A DNA stretch of 64,000 nucleotides from an uncultured Winogradskyella sp. (GCF_947501905.1 NZ_CANMXL010000002.1:637991-701990); one strand, 5' to 3'. Counted from the first letter of the stretch, positions 18,625 to 26,940 are shown. The notes: a model not told the origin generated them from the sequence alone. Numbers and translations: made by a program.

Positions 18625-19902
18625 TTAATCTACCACATTAATAACATCACAAGGTTCTTTATAGATTCTCCTATTTCCTATAGAGTCAAAACACTTTTTA
18701 AAGGGCTCTTTATCAAACCAATCTAGGGGGTCTTTTTTTAGTTTTTTAAAGTTTGGTAACAAGCCTAGCTCTAGACGTTTTATCACAGAACTATGAATGT
18801 TTATTTTACCATTATTATAATTTTCGCCATTTTCTATGAGATATAAAGGGATGTCTCGGTTCCTTCTTTTGTAAAAGAAACCTAAAAAGCCTTTTTCGGA
18901 ATCATGAATTTCGCCTTTAATATTTTTGTCAGTAAGTGACACCTCATCAAATAAGTTATAATCTTTTAACTCACTGACCATCCAATCTAAGGATAGATAA
19001 GATATTTCGGGGTTATCAGTATATCCTCCTCCAACATCACTATGAGCACCAGCAAACCAAACTTCTTTAACCACATCATCTAAAATTTTATTTCGCCTTA
19101 ATTTTATATTATTACAACTTGCCAAAATTGGCGTAAATATTTGTGCTCTATTATCGTCCAATGCTACAGCATGAAAAACCTTATTGACGTTTACAAACTG
19201 ATTAAGGTGACTGTCATTAGGGTTACAAAATTTCTCTTTATAATCTGGTGCAGCTAAAGCTTCAACATTATCAAACAGGCCTAAAACCTCAATAGTTATA
19301 TTAGGTATTCTAATAATTTTTTGATTATTATCATTCTCCCATTTTTCAATAACTTTTTCAACTTTTCGTTGTCTTTCAGTATGTGTAATATTACCTCGAT
19401 AGGCACTATACATTTTTTTGATTAAACGTATTTGCTTCACACTATCTATACCTTTTTCGAGTTCTACCATACCAGCGGTGTAAATAAAATCAGTTAGTAC
19501 TTGGCATGTAAAAGCACCTCTACTAAAGCCAAATAAGTGAATCTTATCACCACGTTCTTTTTTATAACGCTTCATCAAAAAATCATAAGCTTCCACTACA
19601 TCTCTCTTAACGCCAACGCCAAATGCCATGCCTGAAATTTTAAAGTCATTTCCTCCACCAACACCAACAGTGTAAAACGTATCAAGAGTATCGCTAACCT
19701 TAGCTAGCCGCCTAAGCTTATTAACATTGGTATTATCTTCAGGTGTATTTGAGGTGCCATCAATAAAGATTAAGATGTCTTTAGAGCTATTAGTATTTGA
19801 ATTTGGACTCACTAAAGGTGCTGTAGATTTACAACCAACAATTAATAGAGATATAACCAAGTATTTAGCTATAGCATGAACATCATTATGTAATGTAATC
19901 AT
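18625..19902 (-). CDS. DUF2235 alpha/beta-hydrolase lipoprotein (Tle1-like fold)
   Basis: A 425-residue protein. Its core matches the DUF2235 family of phospholipase-type hydrolases: ILIFIDGTSNTPEDNTNV at 43-60, the nucleophile elbow GFSRG with Ser127, and the later signature WFAGAHSDVGGGYTDN bearing likely catalytic Asp and His. Family members include type VI secretion lipase effectors. Here the N-terminus (YLVISLLIVGCKS) carries a lipobox at Cys24, so the protein is probably membrane-tethered. No secretion or immunity gene is adjacent. Hydrolase activity is likely; substrate is unknown. Confidence 0.8.
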   Translation of the reverse strand: MITLHNDVHAIAKYLVISLLIVGCKSTAPLVSPNSNTNSSKDILIFIDGTSNTPEDNTNVNKLRRLAKVSDTLDTFYTVGVGGGNDFKISGMAFGVGVKRDVVEAYDFLMKRYKKERGDKIHLFGFSRGAFTCQVLTDFIYTAGMVELEKGIDSVKQIRLIKKMYSAYRGNITHTERQRKVEKVIEKWENDNNQKIIRIPNITIEVLGLFDNVEALAAPDYKEKFCNPNDSHLNQFVNVNKVFHAVALDDNRAQIFTPILASCNNIKLRRNKILDDVVKEVWFAGAHSDVGGGYTDNPEISYLSLDWMVSELKDYNLFDEVSLTDKNIKGEIHDSEKGFLGFFYKRRNRDIPLYLIENGENYNNGKINIHSSVIKRLELGLLPNFKKLKKDPLDWFDKEPFKKCFDSIGNRRIYKEPCDVINVVD

Positions 19903-19952
19903 AGGAGTTTAACTTTTACTCAAGGCCTAAGTTATAAAAATGATAATGAAAA

Positions 19953-19980
19953 TAAACTTTCAATAATTATTGAAAGTTTA
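19953..19980. promoter_or_regulatory. Operator 1: perfect palindrome upstream of the GbsR/MarR-like gene
   Basis: A 28-base perfect palindrome with half-sites AAACTTTCA (19954-19962) and TGAAAGTTT (19971-19979) separated by 8 bases, plus one more matching base on each side. It covers the -33 TTG (19970-19972) of the promoter below, so binding should block transcription. The same half-sites with the same 8-base spacer recur at 20526-20551, which argues for a specific dimeric regulator. Confidence 0.8.
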
Positions 19981-19998
19981 AAAATTATTGTATATTTG
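19970..19998 (+). promoter_or_regulatory. Promoter of the GbsR/MarR-like gene
   Basis: TTG (19970-19972), an 18-base spacer and TATATTTG (19991-19998) fit the TTG/TAnnTTTG consensus. The predicted start of transcription is at or within a base or two of the ATG at 20003, so the message may be leaderless. This also rules out the TTG codon at 19988 as translation start, because it lies upstream of the transcript. Confidence 0.65.
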
Positions 19999-20002
19999 TT
20001 CC

Positions 20003-20506
20003 ATGCAATACCAAGAAGCAAAAGAAAAATTTATAAGCACCTGGGGAAGTTTAGGTACGCTTTGGGGCATCAATAAAGCCATGGCTCAGATACAAGCTTT
20101 ACTTTTTATCTCAACCAAGTCATTATCTATGGAAGATATTATGGAAGAACTTAAAATCTCTCGTGGTAATACAAGTATGAATTTAAGGCAGCTCATGGAT
20201 TGGGGTATTGTGACTAAAGTTTTAGTCTCTGGAGAACGTAAAGAGTTCTTTACTACAGAAAAGGATGTGCAAGAATTAGCTCGTATTGTAGCAAAGGAAA
20301 GAAGCCGAAGAGAAATAAAGCCTGTCATTAAGGTTTTAGATGAAGTCTCATCAATTAAAAATGATGGCACAGAAAAAACAAAAGAATTAATTAAACAAAC
20401 AAAAGCTTTAAGAGAATTAACTGATGATTTAGATACTCTAATGAATAAGTTAGTGAATCAAAAACAAAACTGGTTAACAAAGTCTGTTTTTAAACTCATG
20501 AAATAG
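20003..20506 (+). CDS. GbsR/MarR-family transcriptional regulator
   Basis: A 167-residue regulator starting MQYQEAKEKFISTWGSLGTLWGINKAMAQ. A winged helix-turn-helix spans about residues 25-85: LFISTKSLSMEDIMEELKIS, then the recognition helix RGNTSMNLRQLMDWGIV and a wing with GERKEFF. The C-terminal half is a helical, probably coiled dimerisation region. The layout matches GbsR-like regulators, known for choline/betaine control in Bacillus but mostly uncharacterised in Bacteroidota. The ATG at 20003 is preferred over TTG 19988 because the -7 element lies between them. It is flanked on both sides by near-identical operators, so it probably represses itself and the genes after it. Confidence 0.85.
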   Translation: MQYQEAKEKFISTWGSLGTLWGINKAMAQIQALLFISTKSLSMEDIMEELKISRGNTSMNLRQLMDWGIVTKVLVSGERKEFFTTEKDVQELARIVAKERSRREIKPVIKVLDEVSSIKNDGTEKTKELIKQTKALRELTDDLDTLMNKLVNQKQNWLTKSVFKLMK

Positions 20507-20525
20507 GACTATATTTTTTTAAATC

Positions 20526-20551
20526 AAACTTTCAATTTTTTCTGAAAGTTT
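20526..20551. promoter_or_regulatory. Operator 2: second copy of the GbsR/MarR operator
   Basis: Half-sites AAACTTTCA (20526-20534) and TGAAAGTTT (20543-20551) with an 8-base spacer are identical to operator 1 in half-site and spacing but differ in spacer sequence. It lies 16 bases before the start of the next gene. The two operator centres are 572 bases apart. No clear TAnnTTTG follows it, so it may act through looping or roadblock rather than a classical promoter. Confidence 0.75.
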
Positions 20552-20566
20552 AAAATATTAAGAATT

Positions 20567-20902
20567 ATGAAAAGTTTGTATTCAACTAACAAAGTATTAA
20601 CCATATTGGGTTTAGGCATCTCATTAACCTTTTGGGGAGGTATTTTGGCTTTACCAATACTTGGTCTGACTCAAATAATTATGTCAGTTATAATCTTTAG
20701 AAATAAATCTTCACTTAGCAAAGGGACAAAAAAATTGTTTTACATATACATTATAGTCACAATAACTTTGGCTGGAACTTTTAGATTATTAAGCGAAGTT
20801 AAAAGTCGCGAGTCATTAATGCTATTGCTCATTTGGATGTTTATCTCAGCATTTTTAGCACTATTTCACTTATACATAACCTATAAAATTAAACAATCAT
20901 GA
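20567..20902 (+). CDS. Small four-span membrane protein of unknown function
   Basis: A 111-residue hydrophobic protein with spans at about 11-28, 30-44, 57-77 and 84-106. I do not recognise the family. It is the first gene after operator 2 and its stop overlaps the start of the next membrane protein by four bases (ATGA), so the two are coupled and may work as a pair. Confidence 0.7.
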   Translation: MKSLYSTNKVLTILGLGISLTFWGGILALPILGLTQIIMSVIIFRNKSSLSKGTKKLFYIYIIVTITLAGTFRLLSEVKSRESLMLLLIWMFISAFLALFHLYITYKIKQS

Positions 20903-21333
20903 AAACTCAAATTCCAAATTGGTTAATCATAATAGGAGGTTTTGGTCAAATATTTACTGCACTAATCTATCCTTATATAAGACATAAAGTTTTTGATTGG
21001 TATAATGATGTTAAACAACTAAAACCTTTAAATCAGGAGATTGCTAAAACTTACGGAAGGTACATTCAAGGTTTAAATTTTTCTTTTGGTCTTATTGCCA
21101 TTCTATTACCAAACGACCTAAAAAATGGAACACATCTAGCCCTAGCCCTTACAGGACTTATTGCTGCTTATTGGGTTGGCAAAGTAGCAACGCAAGTCGC
21201 TTATTACCCAATGTATCAAATACCACAGAAGCCAATTTTCAAAATTGGAAGTTACTTCATGAATTCTCTATTTACTTTATTTGCAATAGTATACACATGG
21301 TTAGTCATCTATAACATTTCTTTAGTCTTTTAA
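20899..21333 (+). CDS. Membrane protein of unknown function
   Basis: A 144-residue protein with about four spans (residues 9-27, 55-73, 78-98 and 115-141). It is not a member of any family I can name. It overlaps the preceding membrane-protein gene by four bases, and the methyltransferase gene begins 12 bases later. Position and size suggest it belongs to the regulated module headed by the GbsR/MarR-like gene. Confidence 0.7.
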   Translation: MKTQIPNWLIIIGGFGQIFTALIYPYIRHKVFDWYNDVKQLKPLNQEIAKTYGRYIQGLNFSFGLIAILLPNDLKNGTHLALALTGLIAAYWVGKVATQVAYYPMYQIPQKPIFKIGSYFMNSLFTLFAIVYTWLVIYNISLVF

Positions 21334-21345
21334 ATCAAAATCATC

Positions 21346-22236
21346 ATGAAAATACAATCAATATCACTCAACAATCATTCAGAACAAAATAGAATAGAAA
21401 TGGTAGATTTCTATAACGAAGCTACTGAGGATTATGAATTTTGGAGTAACGATTATAACATGCACTTTGGCTATTATATTCCTTTTAAGACTAATCCCTT
21501 TAAGCGTGACTCTATGCTTAACCAAATGAATACTCAAGTTTTAAAAAGATTAAAAATTGGTTTAAGCAAAAATCGATTAATAGACTTAGGATGTGGTATG
21601 GGTGGCACAATGCGGCATGCTTTAAAACTATATAAAAACATTATAGCATATGGTGTTACATTATCAGATTTTCAAGTAAAGCAAGGAAACAATTTACTCA
21701 AAGGAGAAAATGGTATAATTATTAAAGAAAACTACAATAACACATCTTTTAAAAGTAACTCATTTGATTCTGCAGTAGCAATAGAGAGCTTTTGTCATTC
21801 AGGTCATAGTTATAATTCTCTTAAAGAAGCATATAGAATTCTAAAACCTGGAGGACGATTAGTCATTGCTGATGCATTTCTTAAAAAAGAGAAAAACAAA
21901 CTCTGCAGAGGTAGTAAATATTCATATAAAAAACTATGTAATCATTGGAGTTTAGAAAAACTAGAAACACATACTTATATTCAAAAAAGCTTAAAGGAAA
22001 TTGGTTTTAAAAGTATTACTGTAGAAGATGTGTCTTTTAAGGTTGCACCATCAGTATTACACGTTCCTTTTGCAATTACTGGCTTCATTCTAGGAAAATT
22101 ATTAAGATTCAAATCAATTAAGAAAGAGAGTCTCCATAACTTAAAAGGGTCCTTTTATGCACTACTTGCCGGATTACATATGAAAAATTTTGGATATTAC
22201 ATTATAAGCGCAACAAAATCAAACACTTATAACTAA
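21346..22236 (+). CDS. Class I SAM-dependent methyltransferase (tocopherol/small-molecule type)
   Basis: A 296-residue Rossmann-fold methyltransferase. The N-terminal EMVDFYNEATEDYEFWS followed by MHFGYY is typical of the UbiE/tocopherol/sarcosine-methyltransferase group. Motif I is LIDLGCGMGGTMRHAL (about residues 77-92) and the later motifs are AIESFCHSG and AYRILKPGGRLVIADAF. The C-terminal ~70 residues are basic and hydrophobic (GFILGKLLRFKSIKKESL), suggesting membrane contact and a lipid or quinone-like substrate. It is in one strand-run with two membrane-protein genes and an ECF sigma gene. Confidence 0.85.
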   Translation: MKIQSISLNNHSEQNRIEMVDFYNEATEDYEFWSNDYNMHFGYYIPFKTNPFKRDSMLNQMNTQVLKRLKIGLSKNRLIDLGCGMGGTMRHALKLYKNIIAYGVTLSDFQVKQGNNLLKGENGIIIKENYNNTSFKSNSFDSAVAIESFCHSGHSYNSLKEAYRILKPGGRLVIADAFLKKEKNKLCRGSKYSYKKLCNHWSLEKLETHTYIQKSLKEIGFKSITVEDVSFKVAPSVLHVPFAITGFILGKLLRFKSIKKESLHNLKGSFYALLAGLHMKNFGYYIISATKSNTYN

Positions 22237-22292
22237 TCAGAATTCTCGTTTTTTTATCCTATTTTTAATGCCAGAAAATTACGCCCAGAGCA

Positions 22293-22847
22293 ATGGCAGA
22301 ACATACTATAAATCCTAACGATTGGATTAAACTTTACTCCGATTATCTATTTAACTATACGATTACACGTGTTAGTGATAGAGAAATCGCTCAAGATTTG
22401 GTTCAAGAGACCTTTTTAGCGGGCTTAAAATCTATGGCAAACTTTAAGGGTGAAGCCAGTGAACGTACTTGGTTAATAGCTATTCTTAAAAGAAAAATCA
22501 TTGACCATTATCGAAAAATAAATTCTAATAAAGGAAAAGCTGAAGTACGTATGTCTTACAACAGTGATACAGAAACAGAGGGTGATTGGTTAGAAGAGCG
22601 TGTTGCTGACCCTTATGATAAAACAGCTGAAGACACAATTGAAAATACAGAATTAGGCGTTGCAATCCATGATTGTTTGGGTAAACTTCCAGAAAAACAA
22701 GCAAATGTTTTTAAAATGAAAACCCTTTTAAATTATGAAACTGAAGCAATTTGTAATGAATTGAATATTACAGCGTCTAACCTTTGGGTAATTATCCATA
22801 GAGCAAGAACTGCTATGGCTAATTGCATGGAAGAAAATTGGTTTTAA
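22293..22847 (+). CDS. ECF-family RNA polymerase sigma factor
   Basis: A 184-residue group 4 sigma factor. Region 2 is at about residues 10-80 (DYLFNYTITRVSDREIAQDLVQETFL, then WLIAILKRKIIDHYRK) and region 4 at about 130-180 (LPEKQANVFKMK ... ASNLWVIIHRARTAM). An acidic linker (DTETEGDWLEERVADPYD) joins them. A small ZAS protein starts four bases after it, the usual sigma/anti-sigma arrangement. The promoter it reads cannot be told from this window. Confidence 0.9.
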   Translation: MAEHTINPNDWIKLYSDYLFNYTITRVSDREIAQDLVQETFLAGLKSMANFKGEASERTWLIAILKRKIIDHYRKINSNKGKAEVRMSYNSDTETEGDWLEERVADPYDKTAEDTIENTELGVAIHDCLGKLPEKQANVFKMKTLLNYETEAICNELNITASNLWVIIHRARTAMANCMEENWF

Positions 22848-22851
22848 AATT

Positions 22852-23103
22852 ATGAGTAAACTAAAATTAGAATGTCACGAAGCAAATCATATATGTGACA
22901 AAAATCAGTATAAAGAAGCATCTTTAAGAGAAAAGATAATTTTGACTTTTCACTTAATGTACTGTCGTGCTTGCAGAAAATACACCGCTAAAAATACACA
23001 ACTAACAAAGTTAGTGAAGAATCCTAAAGTAGAAACTTTAGACAATTCTGCTAAAAACAAATTACAGCAAGCATTTGAGGTAGAACTAAGTAAACAGCAA
23101 TAG
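22852..23103 (+). CDS. Small ZAS-type zinc-binding protein, likely anti-sigma factor
   Basis: An 83-residue soluble protein. His34-x3-Cys38-x2-Cys41 (FHLMYCRACRKY) is the H-x3-C-x2-C motif of zinc anti-sigma domains, with Cys8, His9 or His13 as a possible fourth ligand. There is no transmembrane segment, so any control of the sigma factor would be cytoplasmic, possibly redox- or metal-responsive. It starts four bases after the ECF sigma gene and its last 18 bases overlap the end of the convergent UbiA-like gene. Confidence 0.7.
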   Translation: MSKLKLECHEANHICDKNQYKEASLREKIILTFHLMYCRACRKYTAKNTQLTKLVKNPKVETLDNSAKNKLQQAFEVELSKQQ

Positions 23104-23919
23104 TATTATAAGCCAAAATATGGGCAAAGCTTCTACCCAAAAAGCACTATAATATTTATGCTGTTTTTTTGAAGAAAATATTAAAAGTAGAAGCGTCATA
23201 AACATTATTATTAAAGTTGAAAAAACAGATGTATCATCAATTTCATCTTTAAAAAATTCTAACATCATAAAAACCATTAGTAATAGCACGCCTATTATTT
23301 TGGTTTTTTTTATGCCTATTTTTTGAGGTATCGTGGCCAATTTTAAGCTGTCATAGTTCAAATCACGGATTTCAAAAGGCAGCATTAAAACCAACACATA
23401 ACAAAACCTCTGAAAAAGTGCTATCCAAGTGTCTGCGGATAATTCTATTCCTGCATTCATAATTGGTAATAGCACACTGACAAAACACCAAACTAGAGCA
23501 ATTACATAAATCTTTGCTCCACTTATTTCTCTTAAATTCTGCTGTTCATCAAACAAATATTTTTTGGGAATTAGAGGTATCGCATACAAGAATGTGGCAG
23601 CTGCTAAAAAACCAATTAAAGTTAAAGTTCTTAAGCTAAGCTGAAATAAGTAATAACACATCAACACAAATGCCACTGCAGAAAACAATTGAATAATACG
23701 TAACCAATTGGCTAAACTCCTGTGGTGAAACTTTGCCAAACCAAAATACTTTATAAAATTATAGGCAGTAATAGTGGCACAAAAGACAAAATATAGCACA
23801 TTTTCGTCATAAGGTAAATCAAACGAAATCAAAGTGACCCATGTCATCGCATAAACAGCAAATGCGACATGAATACTGCTATTTATATAAAAATTAAAAA
23901 CGGACTTTAAAACCTTCAC
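23086..23919 (-). CDS. UbiA-like prenyltransferase-family membrane protein
   Basis: A 277-residue protein with about eight hydrophobic spans. The segment PFEIRDLNYDSLKLATIPQK resembles the second Asp-rich loop of UbiA-type prenyltransferases (RDxxxD), followed by the basic GIKKTK. The first loop (TAYNFIKYFGLAKFH) lacks the usual NDxxDxxxD, so activity is uncertain and the protein may be a divergent member. It diverges from gcvP and overlaps the convergent ZAS gene by 18 bases. Confidence 0.6.
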   Translation of the reverse strand: MKVLKSVFNFYINSSIHVAFAVYAMTWVTLISFDLPYDENVLYFVFCATITAYNFIKYFGLAKFHHRSLANWLRIIQLFSAVAFVLMCYYLFQLSLRTLTLIGFLAAATFLYAIPLIPKKYLFDEQQNLREISGAKIYVIALVWCFVSVLLPIMNAGIELSADTWIALFQRFCYVLVLMLPFEIRDLNYDSLKLATIPQKIGIKKTKIIGVLLLMVFMMLEFFKDEIDDTSVFSTLIIMFMTLLLLIFSSKKQHKYYSAFWVEALPIFWLIILLLFT

Positions 23920-24005
23920 ATCGTAAAAATAACTAAAGTGTTAATAACGTACCATTTCAGTTAAAAACTTTAGTATTCCTTAACTAAAAAAAAGGGCATA
24001 TTCCG

Positions 24006-24013
24006 TATTTTTG
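24006..24013 (+). promoter_or_regulatory. -7 element for gcvP
   Basis: TATTTTTG matches TAnnTTTG and lies 28 bases before the gcvP ATG. No -33 TTG is evident at normal distance, and I see no glycine-riboswitch structure in the short leader. Confidence 0.45.
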
Positions 24014-24041
24014 CTTATCAAAAAATACAGCGATAAAAAGA

Positions 24042-26891
24042 ATGGACACAACATCTTTTGCATTAAGACATATTGGCCCTAATTCTCAGGAACAAAAGGC
24101 TATGTTAAACACCATCGGTGTTATGAGTATAGAACAGTTAGTATCTGAAACAGTACCTGCTGATATTCGTCTTAAAAATGATTTAAATTTAGACTCTGCA
24201 TTAAGTGAACAAGAGTATTTAAGTCATATCTACGAACTATCTCAGCTTAATAAAGTTTTTAAAACATATATAGGTTTAGGTTATCATCCTACAAATCTTC
24301 CTGCAGTAATTCAACGTAATATATTAGAAAACCCAGGTTGGTATACAGCATATACGCCCTACCAAGCAGAAATTGCCCAAGGTCGCTTAGAGGCTTTACT
24401 TAATTACCAAACTATGGTTATTGATTTAACCGGTATGGAGATTGCAAACGCATCACTTCTAGACGAAAGCACTGCTGCAGCTGAAGCTATGAGCTTGCTT
24501 TTTGCAGTTAGAGAACGTGATCAGAAAAAAGCAAGCGTAAATAAATTTTTTGTGTCTGACAGCATATTACCACAAACCCTATCATTATTACATACAAGAG
24601 CCATCCCTATTGGTGTAGAATTGGTAATCGGTGAAGCTGAAAACTTTAGCCATTCTGAAGATTTCTTTGGAGCATTATTGCAATACCCAGGAAAAGATGG
24701 GCAAATTTCTGATATCAAAACATTTATAGAAAATGCTAATGCTGCTCGTATAAAAGTAGCCGTAGCAGCAGACATACTCAGTTTAGTAAAACTAGAAGCT
24801 CCCGGTAAATTTGGTGCTGATGTTGTAGTAGGTACTACACAACGTTTCGGTATCCCAATGGGTTATGGTGGCCCACATGCTGCATATTTTGCAACTAAAG
24901 AAGCCTACAAACGTGATGTTCCTGGCCGTATTATAGGCGTTACCAGAGATTTAAATGGTAACCGTGCACTTCGTATGGCTTTACAAACACGAGAGCAACA
25001 CATTAAGAGAGCTAAAGCAACTTCAAATATATGTACAGCACAAGTACTACTAGCTGTTATGGCAGGAATGTACGCTGTTTATCACGGGCCTAAAGGTTTA
25101 GAATTTATCGCTGATAAAGTGAATAATTCTGCAGCAACTCTAGCAGAAGCGCTTGGCAAGTTAGGCCTTGAACAAACCAATACATATTATTTTGATACAC
25201 TTCAAATAAAAGCAGATGCTTCAAAAGTAAAAACTGAAGCAGAAAAACGTGAAGTGAACTTTTTCTACCCAGATCAAGAAACAATTACAATTTCTATAAA
25301 CGAAACCACTTCAATTTCTGATTTAAACCAGATTGTTGAAATTTTTGAAATCGTTACAGGAAAAAGCACAGACAAAATAACATCAATTTCAGAGATTGAA
25401 ACTATTCAAAATGAATTAAAAAGAACATCTGACTTCTTAACTTTTGATGTCTTCAATTCATACCATTCAGAAACAGAGTTAATGCGTTATATCAAACGCT
25501 TAGAACGAAAAGATTTAGCATTAAATCACTCGATGATTTCGCTTGGTTCTTGTACAATGAAACTTAATGCAGCATCAGAAATGTTGCCATTAAGTTGGAG
25601 CAGTTGGGGAGCAATTCACCCTTTTGTACCTGTAGAACAAGCAAAAGGTTACGCAACCATGCTAAAAGCTCTTGAAAAGCAATTAAATGAAATTACAGGT
25701 TTTGCTGGTACATCTTTACAGCCTAATTCTGGTGCTCAAGGTGAGTTTGCAGGTTTAATGGTCATAAGAGCCTATCATCAGTCACGAAATGACCACCATA
25801 GGAACATCTGTTTAATTCCTTCTTCGGCACATGGGACCAACCCAGCAAGTGCAGTAATGGCAGGAATGAAAGTTGTAGTGACTAAAGCTTCAGATGATGG
25901 AAATATAGATGTTGAAGACTTAAGAGCAAAAGCAGAATTACATAAAGATAATTTAGCTGCCTTGATGGTAACTTATCCATCAACTCATGGCGTTTACGAA
26001 TCTGCAATTAAAGAAATTACACAAATTATTCATGACAATGGTGGACAAGTCTACATGGATGGCGCTAATATGAATGCTCAAGTAGGCTTGACAAATCCAG
26101 GAAATATTGGAGCTGACGTATGCCACTTAAATTTGCATAAAACCTTTGCTATTCCTCATGGTGGTGGTGGACCTGGTGTTGGTCCAATTTGTGTTGCAAA
26201 ACAATTAGTCCCGTTTTTACCGACAAATCCGATTATAGAAACTGGAGGTAATAAAGCTATTACAGCTATCTCTGGAGCTCCATTTGGATCTGCGTTAGCA
26301 TGTATTATTTCTTATGGATATATAAAAATGTTAGGCGCCAAAGGATTAAAAAAGTCTACTGAAGTAGCTATCCTAAATGCTAACTATATTAAAGAACGTT
26401 TAGAAGGCTATTACCCTACATTATACACTGGAGAAAATGGTCGTGCAGCTCACGAAATGATTATCGATTGTCGTGATTTTAAAGAGAATGGCATTGAAGT
26501 CGTTGATATTGCAAAACGATTAATGGATTACGGTTTTCATGCACCGACAGTGTCTTTCCCAGTTGCAGGAACTATGATGATAGAACCCACAGAAAGTGAA
26601 AGCAAGGCCGAAATGGACCGCTTTTGTGATGCTATGATTTCTATTAGAGAAGAAATTAATACAGTTTCAAAAGAAGAACCAAATAATGTACTTAAAAATG
26701 CTCCTCATACTATGGCAATGCTAACTTCTGATGAATGGTTACTGCCATACTCTAGAGAAAAAGCAGCTTTTCCATTAGAGTTTGTTGCTGATAATAAATT
26801 TTGGCCAACGGTAAGACGTGTAGATGAAGCCTATGGTGATAGGAACTTAATATGTAGTTGCGCACCTATTGAAGCATACATAGAAGCATAA
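24042..26891 (+). CDS. gcvP: Glycine dehydrogenase (decarboxylating), P-protein
   Basis: A 949-residue full-length P-protein of the glycine cleavage system, which decarboxylates glycine and passes aminomethyl to the lipoyl H-protein. It starts with FALRHIGPNSQEQKAML. The N-terminal half contains YTPYQAEIAQGRLE and STAAAEAM. The C-terminal half has the PLP lysine in HLNLHKTFAIPHGGGGPG (Lys700). Both halves are in one chain, the form found in most bacteria with a single gcvP. It is a one-gene unit with its own terminator; gcvT and gcvH are not in the window. Confidence 0.98.
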   Translation: MDTTSFALRHIGPNSQEQKAMLNTIGVMSIEQLVSETVPADIRLKNDLNLDSALSEQEYLSHIYELSQLNKVFKTYIGLGYHPTNLPAVIQRNILENPGWYTAYTPYQAEIAQGRLEALLNYQTMVIDLTGMEIANASLLDESTAAAEAMSLLFAVRERDQKKASVNKFFVSDSILPQTLSLLHTRAIPIGVELVIGEAENFSHSEDFFGALLQYPGKDGQISDIKTFIENANAARIKVAVAADILSLVKLEAPGKFGADVVVGTTQRFGIPMGYGGPHAAYFATKEAYKRDVPGRIIGVTRDLNGNRALRMALQTREQHIKRAKATSNICTAQVLLAVMAGMYAVYHGPKGLEFIADKVNNSAATLAEALGKLGLEQTNTYYFDTLQIKADASKVKTEAEKREVNFFYPDQETITISINETTSISDLNQIVEIFEIVTGKSTDKITSISEIETIQNELKRTSDFLTFDVFNSYHSETELMRYIKRLERKDLALNHSMISLGSCTMKLNAASEMLPLSWSSWGAIHPFVPVEQAKGYATMLKALEKQLNEITGFAGTSLQPNSGAQGEFAGLMVIRAYHQSRNDHHRNICLIPSSAHGTNPASAVMAGMKVVVTKASDDGNIDVEDLRAKAELHKDNLAALMVTYPSTHGVYESAIKEITQIIHDNGGQVYMDGANMNAQVGLTNPGNIGADVCHLNLHKTFAIPHGGGGPGVGPICVAKQLVPFLPTNPIIETGGNKAITAISGAPFGSALACIISYGYIKMLGAKGLKKSTEVAILNANYIKERLEGYYPTLYTGENGRAAHEMIIDCRDFKENGIEVVDIAKRLMDYGFHAPTVSFPVAGTMMIEPTESESKAEMDRFCDAMISIREEINTVSKEEPNNVLKNAPHTMAMLTSDEWLLPYSREKAAFPLEFVADNKFWPTVRRVDEAYGDRNLICSCAPIEAYIEA

Positions 26892-26914
26892 ATTAAGTAA
26901 TTTATAGATTTTAG

Positions 26915-26940
26915 AAAGCACTCTTTTTGAGTGCTTTTTT
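26915..26940 (+). terminator. Intrinsic terminator after gcvP
   Basis: AAAGCACTC (26915-26923) pairs with GAGTGCTTT (26929-26937) across a five-T loop, followed by a run of T. It lies 24 bases after the gcvP stop codon. Confidence 0.9.

Noticed and set aside
23920..24041. Possible glycine riboswitch before gcvP
   Set aside because: The divergent gap is only 122 bases and I see no tandem aptamer-like helices; only a -7 element is supported.
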